Program-made: the position numbers and the translations under genes | Shown: positions 16,228 through 23,321 of the stretch, in pieces | Position numbering within the stretch: the stretch's first letter is position 1 | How the letters are laid out: every line of letters begins with the position of its first letter | Source: JABWBR01 sp036741235 | Lineage (GTDB): Bacteria > Bacteroidota > Bacteroidia > Chitinophagales > Saprospiraceae | Assembly (NCBI GenBank): GCA_036741235.1 | Contig: DAINSQ010000006.1 | Coordinates: 1-64,000 of the forward strand | Length of the DNA: 64,000 bases | Direction: 5' to 3' | The notes under the pieces: generated by a model | Database searches by the model: none | Seen by the model: only the letters and a program-made list of their open reading frames with translations | What the model was told of the DNA's origin: nothing

Positions 16228-17637
16228 ATGCGCGATTTGCTATATGCCATAGTCGATATTGAAACCACAGGGGGCCAGGCGAACCGGGACAAAATCACGG
16301 AAATCGCTATTGTGCTCCACGATGGCAATAAAGTCGTCGACACTTACGAAACCCTCGTCAACCCCGAGCGCTACATCCCCTACGGTATCACCGAACTCAC
16401 CGGCATCACACAGGAAATGGTGATGTATGCGCCGAAATTCTATGAAGTAGCCCGCGACATCGTACAACTCACGGAAGGCGCCGTATTTGTAGCCCATAAT
16501 GTGCGCTTTGACTACAACTTCATCCGCGAAGAATTTGCCCGGCTGGGGTTTACCTACAGCCGAAAGCAGCTATGCACGGTAAGGCTTAGCCGCCAGGCAT
16601 TTCCGGGGTTGCGCTCTTACAGCCTGGGCAATCTCATTTCGCATTTCAACATCCAGGTTGACCAGCGGCACCGTGCCATGGCCGACGCCCTGGCTACCAC
16701 ACAGTTGTTTGAACGCATCCTCTCGCAGGGCGTCACCCGCGAACATGTGCACCATATGGTTAATATGGGTATCAAAGAGTCGAAACTGCCGGAAAATATC
16801 AGTCTGAGCCGCCTCAACGACCTGCCCGAAGCCTGCGGTGTGTATTATTTCCACAACCAGCGCGGTGAAGTAGTTTATGTGGGCAAAAGCATCAATATCC
16901 GCAAACGCGTAGCCGAGCACTTTGCCGACCAATCGCCAAAGGCCGCCAAATTGCAACAACTGGTCGACGATATTACTTATGAAATTACAGGCAGCGAACT
17001 GGCCGCCCTGCTGCTGGAATCCTACGAAATTAAACGGCTCAGCCCTAGCGTCAATCGCGCGCAGCGACAACGGCAGTTCCCCTATGTCATACACAGCTAT
17101 TATAACGATGCCGGCTATTTGTGCTTCGATATCGCCGAGGTCGCTACCGTGCGCCAACGCAACCAGCTTCGCGTATTGTCAGAATATCCCAAACTCAGCC
17201 ACGCCCGGGGGCGCCTGCAACACGTATTGCAAGCCAACGAACTCTGCGCGTGTTTTACTTCAATCCAGACAGGCAAGGGGCCTTGTTTCAATTACCACCT
17301 CAAGCAATGTAAAGGCGCCTGCATCGGCGCTGAGGCTACTAATGACTACAATGCCCGCGCCGAAGAGGCCATGCAATCTCTAAGCTATGCCTTCGATCAG
17401 GATTTTTTTATCCTCGACCAGGGCCGCACCCGCCAGGAATGGGCAGTATTCTTGATCGAAAACGGCGATTTCGGAGGGTTCGGTTATATCGACAAAGACG
17501 ACTGGCAAGGCAACGCCGATGCGCTCCGCGATTGCCTGCGCCGATACCAGGGCAATCCCGAAATTACCCGGATCATTCTGCGCCACCTGAGCCAACATCC
17601 ACAGCTTAAGATTATGCCGACAGAGAGGCCGGCCTAG
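16228..17637 (+). CDS. DEDDh exonuclease fused to GIY-YIG (UvrC/Cho-like) nuclease
   Basis: A 469-residue fusion. Residues 5-165 are a DnaQ-like 3'-5' exonuclease with the DEDDh set Asp10, Glu12, Asp95, His148 and Asp153. Residues about 198-275 are a GIY-YIG domain (CGVYYFHN, VVYVGKSINIRKRV with Arg227). A cysteine cluster at 340, 342, 353, 361 and 365 resembles the UvrC cysteine-rich region. It lacks the UvrBC and helix-hairpin-helix parts of UvrC, so it is a Cho-like or repair nuclease rather than UvrC. This domain pairing is known in many bacteria and often annotated as polymerase III epsilon. The stop codon overlaps that of the next gene. Confidence 0.9.
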   Translation: MRDLLYAIVDIETTGGQANRDKITEIAIVLHDGNKVVDTYETLVNPERYIPYGITELTGITQEMVMYAPKFYEVARDIVQLTEGAVFVAHNVRFDYNFIREEFARLGFTYSRKQLCTVRLSRQAFPGLRSYSLGNLISHFNIQVDQRHRAMADALATTQLFERILSQGVTREHVHHMVNMGIKESKLPENISLSRLNDLPEACGVYYFHNQRGEVVYVGKSINIRKRVAEHFADQSPKAAKLQQLVDDITYEITGSELAALLLESYEIKRLSPSVNRAQRQRQFPYVIHSYYNDAGYLCFDIAEVATVRQRNQLRVLSEYPKLSHARGRLQHVLQANELCACFTSIQTGKGPCFNYHLKQCKGACIGAEATNDYNARAEEAMQSLSYAFDQDFFILDQGRTRQEWAVFLIENGDFGGFGYIDKDDWQGNADALRDCLRRYQGNPEITRIILRHLSQHPQLKIMPTERPA

Positions 17638-18602
17638 CTCCTGCGCTGCGACAACACCCACGATAATACCAACAACGGAATCAAAAAGTGGGGAAAACGG
17701 AATATGCATTCGTGTAGCCACTGCTTTAACCAACTCAGCGCAAATTCGAAATGAAAATAGGCCAGCAAACGCGCAGAAGTGGTCATAAAGCCCCAAAAAA
17801 CAGCATAAGCCAGACCGGCAATTTGTATCGCACGCCAGGGCAGGAAAATCATTACACTAATTACAAAATCAAATAAACCCATTATTTTTAAAAACTCAAC
17901 CGCTTGCATTTCATTTAACGGCAATACATTAATAACCATCTCAATAAAATGCCCCGGACAAGGATAATAGTTGACGGCATATAAACCATGACTGCTAAAG
18001 GTCAGGGCCAGCGCTATTTTCATCCACAGCACTAATGATGGAATGAGCCCCTTGTTTTTATTTGCAAAATACAGAAAAAATGGACTTCCGCATTGAAGAG
18101 CGTATTCGAGCATTTCGCCTACAAAATAAAATTTTGATTTGAATTCCAGCACAGCCAACCCAATCAAGCTAAAGCCGCCCAGCAACAGCACCCATCCTGC
18201 CGGACGTTTAAGCCGGGGAAGCATCACAGCAGCCACAGCGCATACAAGGTAAAAAAAGCCGACGCCTTTGATGAAAGTCTGCATCCATTGGTCGTATTCG
18301 GGGTTGGCGACGTAGGCCTTCCAGGTTATCCCAAATATGCCTGTAATGATAGGCGACATCAATTTTTCATCCCAAAGTAATTCCCGCAATGGCGCATCCC
18401 ATACCAGGTGTTGCCAGGCCCTGCCGAGAAATACCGAAAAGGCGCTGGCTTGCAACCAGAATAACCAGTTGATATGGAGGCGATTAAGCCCGGCGCGAGT
18501 ATACAGGATGATTGTCTTCAATGATTGAGCATTAAATTTCAATGGAAGCAAAATTGTCGATATTTTTGCTAACCGCAACCTTTTTAAATATGTCTTTTGC
18601 AA
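17634..18602 (-). CDS. Multi-pass membrane protein of unknown function
   Basis: Up to 322 residues, with about eight hydrophobic segments from residue 45 onward (for example FYLVCAVAAVMLP, GWVLLLGGFSLIGLAVLEF, FDFVISVMIFLPW). No family recognised. There is no ATG before the first membrane segment: the frame opens with TTG at 18602, which overlaps the divergent cutA start, and a second TTG sits about 26 codons later, so the true start is uncertain. Its stop codon shares the palindromic CTAG with the convergent nuclease gene. Confidence 0.65.
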   Translation of the reverse strand: MQKTYLKRLRLAKISTILLPLKFNAQSLKTIILYTRAGLNRLHINWLFWLQASAFSVFLGRAWQHLVWDAPLRELLWDEKLMSPIITGIFGITWKAYVANPEYDQWMQTFIKGVGFFYLVCAVAAVMLPRLKRPAGWVLLLGGFSLIGLAVLEFKSKFYFVGEMLEYALQCGSPFFLYFANKNKGLIPSLVLWMKIALALTFSSHGLYAVNYYPCPGHFIEMVINVLPLNEMQAVEFLKIMGLFDFVISVMIFLPWRAIQIAGLAYAVFWGFMTTSARLLAYFHFEFALSWLKQWLHECIFRFPHFLIPLLVLSWVLSQRRS

Positions 18603-18898
18603 TAATTTATATCACCCATAGTAGCGAACAAGAGGCCCAACGCATTGCTCAGGAGCTTCTCCAGGCCAAACTGGTAGCCTGCGCCAATATTTTTCCCATC
18701 ACTAGCGCCTATTGGTGGCAAGATGCCATCCAACGCGAAGGCGAATGGGTATCTATCGTAAAGACAACACTTGCAAACTGGAAAAAAGTAGAGGAAAAAG
18801 TGCTGGCAATCCACCCTTACGAAACACCCTGTATTATGAAATGGGAAGTGACGGCGAATGCCGCATATGAGGCATGGATTGAAAATGAGGTGGGGTAG
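18590..18898 (+). CDS. cutA: CutA1 divalent-cation tolerance protein
   Basis: A 102-residue CutA1 homologue: YITHSSEQEAQRIAQELL, LVACANIFPITSAYWWQ, and HPYETPCI are the family hallmarks of this small trimeric cytoplasmic protein. Its link to copper tolerance is historical and its role is unclear. The start at 18590 (MSFAIIYI) matches the family; a longer frame from 18542 adds an unconserved leader. TATTTTTG at 18561-18568 is a possible -7 box. It overlaps the 5' end of the divergent membrane-protein frame and is convergent with the SUI1 gene, 4 bp apart. Confidence 0.92.
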   Translation: MSFAIIYITHSSEQEAQRIAQELLQAKLVACANIFPITSAYWWQDAIQREGEWVSIVKTTLANWKKVEEKVLAIHPYETPCIMKWEVTANAAYEAWIENEVG

Positions 18899-18902
18899 TC
18901 GG

Positions 18903-19253
18903 TTATCCCCCCGCCTTCTTCGTTTGGGTATAGCCTTTTTCGATCAGCAGTTGAACCACCTTATCGCGGTGATCGCCCTGGAGGAGGATTTCGCCATCTT
19001 TGGCGGCGCCGCCCACGCCGCATTTTGTCTTCAGCCACTTGGCCAATTCTTCGAGCGCCGACTGTGGGCCTGCGAATCCTTCGATGAGGGTCACTTCTTT
19101 GCCCTTGCGTTGCTTACGGTCGAGCCACACGCGAAGTTTTTGTTTCGAAGCAGGCGCTTCAGCAACATCATCCTGCTCTTCCTGAAAAGCGTTGAAAAAA
19201 TCGGGGTCGGTAGAGAAAACCAGCCCGTCGCGGCTTTTTCTGTTTTTACTCAT
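18903..19253 (-). CDS. SUI1/eIF1-like translation factor family protein (YciH type)
   Basis: A 116-residue protein whose C-terminal 80 residues form an SUI1 domain: LRVWLDRKQRKGKEVTLIEG, LEELAKWLKTKCGVGG, EILLQGDHRDKVVQLL. Bacterial YciH proteins resemble eukaryotic eIF1; their role in bacteria is minor or unresolved. The start at 19253 (MSKNRKSRDG) is chosen because the longer frame to 19394 runs through the word repeat and into hscA. It is downstream of hscA on the same strand. Confidence 0.9.
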   Translation of the reverse strand: MSKNRKSRDGLVFSTDPDFFNAFQEEQDDVAEAPASKQKLRVWLDRKQRKGKEVTLIEGFAGPQSALEELAKWLKTKCGVGGAAKDGEILLQGDHRDKVVQLLIEKGYTQTKKAGG

Positions 19254-19261
19254 GGTTTCGT

Positions 19262-19320
19262 ATTTGAAACTATTGGACTTTGGGACTATTGGACTATTGG
19301 CGTCCAACAGTCCAACAGTC
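19262..19320. repeat. Word-repeat hairpin (ATTGGACT type)
   Basis: Words ATTGGACT and TGGGACTATTGGACTATTGG at 19270-19300 face the complementary GTCCAACAGTCCAACAGTC arm at 19302-19320. It occupies the whole space between hscA and the SUI1 gene, both on the minus strand. Confidence 0.75.
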
Positions 19321-19323
19321 GCA

Positions 19324-21174
19324 CTAATCCATTCCCTGTAAAGAAATCCCCTTAATTGCATCGGCAATGGCCGTATCCATAGCCCTGTGCGCAAGCGGGG
19401 AAGTAAAATCGTTCAAATCTTCCATAGCTTTATTTATCAAATCCTTATCGGTTCCGGCCACAGCCTGGCGCAAAGACTCGTTTAATGCCAGGGTCGTTTC
19501 GATTTCCTCCCGGCTAAGGATAGCCTCGTGTTGCTGAACAAATTTTTCAGCAGACAAGATGATATTATTGGCTTCGTTGCGGGCTTCGAGCAGCGCGCGG
19601 GTTGCCATATCTTCCTGGGCATTTTGGATAGAATCGAGTAACATACGGGCCATATCTTCCTCCGAAATGCCGTATTGCGGGCGCACCTCGATAGATTGCT
19701 CTACATCAGAGCGCAATTCCTGGGCTTTCACCTGGAGTATACCGTCGGCATTGAGAATAAAATGAATTTCAATTTTCGGCAATCCGGCGGGCATGGGAGG
19801 AATACCTTTAAGGATAAACTCACCCAACTTGCGGTTGTGCTCCACCAGGTCGCGCTCGCCCTGATAAACAGCCACTTTCAGGTTGCGCTGGCCGTCTACG
19901 GAGGTCGTATATCGGCGGCCTACTTTAGCGGGTACTTTCGTATTACGGGGGATGATCACATCCATGAGTCCGCCCATGGTTTCAATGCCCAGCGACAGCG
20001 GGGTAATGTCGAGCAACAGCAAGTCTTTTTGGTTGCCTGCCAGGATATCGGCCTGGATAGCGGCGCCCAGGGCCACGGTTTCGTCGGGGTTGAGCTTATC
20101 GAAAACCGCCCTGCCGAAAAACTCGCTAACAGCCTTTTTTACCAGCGGCACGCGGGTAGCGCCGCCTACGAGAATGACTTTGTCAATTTGCGCCGGCTTG
20201 AGTTTGGCGTCGGCCAGCGATTGGCGGCAACTGGCCAGTGTACGATCTATGAGGGGTTGTACCAAAGTTTCGAATTGAGCGCGGGTAATGCGGTATACTG
20301 CGCCGTCGAGTAGACCTTCATAGTTATCGCTTTGGCTGAGTTGTTTTTTTGCCTGTTCGGCCAGCAATCGGAGGGACTGGCTGGACGAAGCCTGGCCGTT
20401 GTCGCCCTGCTGTCGCCAAAAATCTACAATAGCTCTGTCGAAGTCGTCGCCGCCGAGGAACGTATCGCCGTGAGTCGACAACACCTCAAAAATTCCGTTA
20501 TGAATTTGGAGAATAGAAATATCAAAAGTCCCCCCGCCCAGGTCGTACACGGCCACCACCTCGTTGTCGTCGGGGTGTAATCCGATGCCATAAGCCAGAC
20601 TGGCAGCGGTGGGTTCATTCACAATGCGCAGCACATCGAGACCTGCCAGCTTGCCCGCATCGCGGGTGGCCTGGCGCTGGGCGTCGTTGAAATAAGCCGG
20701 CACAGTGATAACAGCTTTGCTGACTGTTTGCTCCAGTTCCGCTTCGATGCGCTTTTTGAGCGTTTTCAGGATTTCTGCCGACAATTCAATCGGGGTAAAA
20801 AATTTATCTTTGACGCGTATTTTGACCAGGCTGTCGGTGTCTTCATCAATAATTTGGTAGCCGAAGTAGTGCTCTACCTGTTTGATATCTTTATATGATT
20901 TACCCATCAGCCGTTTGACCGAATAGATGGTATTGGCGGGGTCGGCGACCAATTTTTCGCGAGCTTCATCGCCTACAATCACGCTTTGATCGGCGGTAAA
21001 ATGCACAATAGAGGGTACCAGGGCGCTTTTGCCGGCCTTGTCTTTTACAGCTTCTGCCTGCCCTTCTTTCATAAAAGCTACCAGACTATTGGTGGTACCC
21101 AAATCGATTCCGACAATCAGCTCGGATTCTTTTTCTATATTGCCTTCTTTGAGATTTATCGCAAATTTTGCCAT
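19324..21174 (-). CDS. hscA: Hsp70-family Fe-S assembly chaperone HscA
   Basis: A 616-residue Hsp70. The nucleotide-binding domain shows VGIDLGTTNSLVAF (phosphate 1), AVYDLGGGTFDISILQ (phosphate 2) and ILVGGATRVPLVKKAV (adenosine motif); the substrate-binding domain follows LLDITPLSLGIETMGG. It is shorter than DnaK and lacks the acidic C-terminal tail, and the insert-poor N-terminus with ESELIVGID matches HscA of Bacteroidota. HscA with HscB helps transfer Fe-S clusters from the scaffold; no isc or suf genes are in the window. Divergent from the transporter at 21381. Confidence 0.9.
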   Translation of the reverse strand: MAKFAINLKEGNIEKESELIVGIDLGTTNSLVAFMKEGQAEAVKDKAGKSALVPSIVHFTADQSVIVGDEAREKLVADPANTIYSVKRLMGKSYKDIKQVEHYFGYQIIDEDTDSLVKIRVKDKFFTPIELSAEILKTLKKRIEAELEQTVSKAVITVPAYFNDAQRQATRDAGKLAGLDVLRIVNEPTAASLAYGIGLHPDDNEVVAVYDLGGGTFDISILQIHNGIFEVLSTHGDTFLGGDDFDRAIVDFWRQQGDNGQASSSQSLRLLAEQAKKQLSQSDNYEGLLDGAVYRITRAQFETLVQPLIDRTLASCRQSLADAKLKPAQIDKVILVGGATRVPLVKKAVSEFFGRAVFDKLNPDETVALGAAIQADILAGNQKDLLLLDITPLSLGIETMGGLMDVIIPRNTKVPAKVGRRYTTSVDGQRNLKVAVYQGERDLVEHNRKLGEFILKGIPPMPAGLPKIEIHFILNADGILQVKAQELRSDVEQSIEVRPQYGISEEDMARMLLDSIQNAQEDMATRALLEARNEANNIILSAEKFVQQHEAILSREEIETTLALNESLRQAVAGTDKDLINKAMEDLNDFTSPLAHRAMDTAIADAIKGISLQGMD

Positions 21175-21217
21175 GTTAATTGTTATTGAACAAACTGAGG
21201 CACAAAACCTGGTGCAA

Positions 21218-21249
21218 CTTAGTGTTCTGAGTGACTTGGTGGTAAAAAA
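21218..21249. repeat. Nine-nt periodic word repeat (TTAGTGTTC type)
   Basis: Reads as CTTAGTGTT, CTGAGTGAC, TTGGTGGTA followed by an A run, a degenerate 9-nt periodic word, in the 206-bp space between hscA and the queuosine-precursor transporter. Otherwise this intergenic stretch shows only a near-consensus minus-strand -7 box (GATCTTTG, 21301-21308). Confidence 0.45.
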
Positions 21250-21380
21250 TTACAACGCTTGTCAGCCCGCATTGTTTGAGAAAAATGCAGGAACGAGGCG
21301 CAAAGATCGGCATTTTTTGGCGAACAAGTTGGCTCAAAATTGCATTACATTGTCTGATTCTCACTCAACATAATCTATAG

Positions 21381-22238
21381 ATGAAAGAAGCTTCAGCAGA
21401 CCCTACACAAGAAGCCGATGCCGAACCGGCATCATTTCAAGGCAAAGTGATCGACATCATTACGCATCGACCTTCCAGGTTGTTTATCATCCTGGGCGGT
21501 TTTTTTGCGGCTAATGCGCTAGTGGCGGAATTCATCGGCGTTAAAATATTTGCGCTCGAAACCACGATGGGCTGGCAGCCTTTCAACTTCAACCTGTTTG
21601 GTCAATCCGGCGCGTTGCAATTTTCCGCCGGAGTGCTGTTGTGGCCCATTGTGTTTGTCATGACCGACATCATCAACGAATATTACGGCAAACGCGGCAT
21701 CCGGCTGTTGTCATTTCTGGCTATTGGACTGATAGGTTACGCATTTCTGATGATCTTCGCCGCCATCAACCTGGCGCCAGCCGATTGGTGGCTCACGCAA
21801 AACGCTTCCAAAGGCGTGCCCGATATGCAAAGCGCTTTTAGCGTAATTTTGGGACAGGGCATGCTCATCATTGCCGGTTCTATTTCGGCTTTTATGGTGG
21901 CGCAACTCGTCGATGTGGTAGTATTTCACCGCATCAAAGAGGCCACCGGGGAGCGGCTGATCTGGCTACGGGCTACCGGCTCTACTGTTATTTCCCAATT
22001 TTTCGATAGTTTCGTGGTGTTGTATATCGCCTTCAAACTCGGCCCGCAACTTGTGGGCACTGTTGAGCCCTGGTCTTGGAGTCAGCTTTTCGCCGTGGCC
22101 GTGGTGCAATATACCTACAAATTTATCATGGCGATCATCATGACGCCGCTAATCTACCTGGCTCACAACCGCATCGACGCCTACCTGGGCGAGGAATTGG
22201 CTCACGCGATGAAAGAACAGGCAACGCGTTGGAATTAA
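21381..22238 (+). CDS. Queuosine precursor transporter (YhhQ/DUF165 family)
   Basis: A 285-residue inner-membrane protein of the VUT/QPTR family, which imports queuosine precursors such as preQ0 or preQ1. Six or so transmembrane segments are visible after a polar N-terminus of about 35 residues, with the family motif LWPIVFVMTDIINEYYGKRG near residues 91-110 and the late STVISQFFDSFVVLYIAF segment. Length is at the upper end for the family because of a central segment near WWLTQNASKG. It fits with the pterin genes at the start of the window only loosely. Confidence 0.9.
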   Translation: MKEASADPTQEADAEPASFQGKVIDIITHRPSRLFIILGGFFAANALVAEFIGVKIFALETTMGWQPFNFNLFGQSGALQFSAGVLLWPIVFVMTDIINEYYGKRGIRLLSFLAIGLIGYAFLMIFAAINLAPADWWLTQNASKGVPDMQSAFSVILGQGMLIIAGSISAFMVAQLVDVVVFHRIKEATGERLIWLRATGSTVISQFFDSFVVLYIAFKLGPQLVGTVEPWSWSQLFAVAVVQYTYKFIMAIIMTPLIYLAHNRIDAYLGEELAHAMKEQATRWN

Positions 22239-22279
22239 ATTAATGCGTTAAATTTGCGCAAGCAAATGTAATTCTGACC

Positions 22280-23209
22280 ATGATACGCCAGACTACCGAT
22301 ACCATTATGATGGTGCGCCCCGCGCATTTTGGGTTTAACGCTCAAACCGCCACCAACAACGCATTTCAGACCAACGACGAGTCAATCAGCCCCGAGGCTG
22401 TTCAGCACCGGGCCCTGGAGGAATTTGACGGCTTTGTAAATCGCCTGCGCGACGCCGGCGTGCAGGTTATCGTTGTAGATGATACTGCCGATCCGGTAAA
22501 ACCCGACGCCATTTTTCCCAACAACTGGGTTTCTTTCCACGACAACGGCCTGGTGATCACCTACCCCATGTACGCCCCCAACCGCCAACTGGAGCGCCGC
22601 GAAGATGTGATCGCCATGCTGGCAGCCCATTTTCGCATAAGCGAACGCATCCACCTCGAAGGCTGGGAAACCCGGCAACATTACCTGGAAGGCACCGGCA
22701 GCATGATCCTCGACCGGCCTAACCAACTGGTCTACGCCTGCGTGAGCCCCCGCACCCACAAAGAAGCCCTCAACGAGTTTTGTCGGCTGATCGGCTATGA
22801 ACCTGTCGCTTTTCGCGCTACCGACGCCAAAGACCAGGAAATCTACCATACCAACGTGATGATGGCCCTCGGCGAAACCCTCGCCGTGATTTGCCTCGAT
22901 TCTATTGCCGATGCACAGGAGAGGGCAATGGTAGAAGCCAGGTTGAAGGATACCGGCAAGGCGATCATTGCTATTTCGCTTGAGCAAATGGCCGCTTTCG
23001 CCGGCAATATGCTCCAGGTACGCAGTAAGTCAGGGGAAACAATCCTGGTGATGTCGGAACAAGCCTATCAATCACTTACCCCCGCCCAGGTCGCCGATAT
23101 AGAAAAACATACCAAAATACTATACAGCCCGATACCTACTATCGAAACCTTTGGCGGCGGCAGCGCCCGCTGTATGATGGCGGAGGTGTTTTTGCCTGCA
23201 GCGGTTTAG
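22280..23209 (+). CDS. ctlX: Citrulline utilization hydrolase CtlX (amidinotransferase superfamily)
   Basis: A 309-residue member of the guanidino-group-modifying superfamily, CtlX subgroup, which is reported to hydrolyse citrulline to ornithine. Motifs: MMVRPAHFGFN at the N-terminus, DAIFPNNWVSFH (Asp of the guanidinium site), LEGTGSMILDR, YHTNVMMALG (catalytic His) and the C-terminal nucleophile Cys in GGGSARCMMAE. Cytoplasmic, no signal peptide. Substrate assignment rests on the subgroup motifs. Its stop codon is followed immediately by a heptanucleotide array. Confidence 0.9.
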   Translation: MIRQTTDTIMMVRPAHFGFNAQTATNNAFQTNDESISPEAVQHRALEEFDGFVNRLRDAGVQVIVVDDTADPVKPDAIFPNNWVSFHDNGLVITYPMYAPNRQLERREDVIAMLAAHFRISERIHLEGWETRQHYLEGTGSMILDRPNQLVYACVSPRTHKEALNEFCRLIGYEPVAFRATDAKDQEIYHTNVMMALGETLAVICLDSIADAQERAMVEARLKDTGKAIIAISLEQMAAFAGNMLQVRSKSGETILVMSEQAYQSLTPAQVADIEKHTKILYSPIPTIETFGGGSARCMMAEVFLPAAV

Positions 23210-23210
23210 G

Positions 23211-23280
23211 CTGTTGTAGGTTGTAGGTTGTAGGTTGCAGGTTGTAGGTTGTAGGTTGTAGGTTGTAGGTTGTAGGTTTG
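23211..23280. repeat. Heptanucleotide (GGTTGTA)n direct array
   Basis: About nine copies of GGTTGTA in one orientation only, with one GGTTGCA variant, starting two bases after the ctlX stop codon and ending 41 bp before the next gene. The complementary arm found at the sister loci is missing here. Confidence 0.9.
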
Positions 23281-23321
23281 TAATTATTTGATTATTAATT
23301 TTTTATGAAAAATAATTAAAA

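Noticed and set aside
18903..19394. Longer 163-residue version of the SUI1 protein
   Set aside because: The extra residues run through the word-repeat hairpin and into the hscA 3' end, and the family begins at MSKNRKSRDG.
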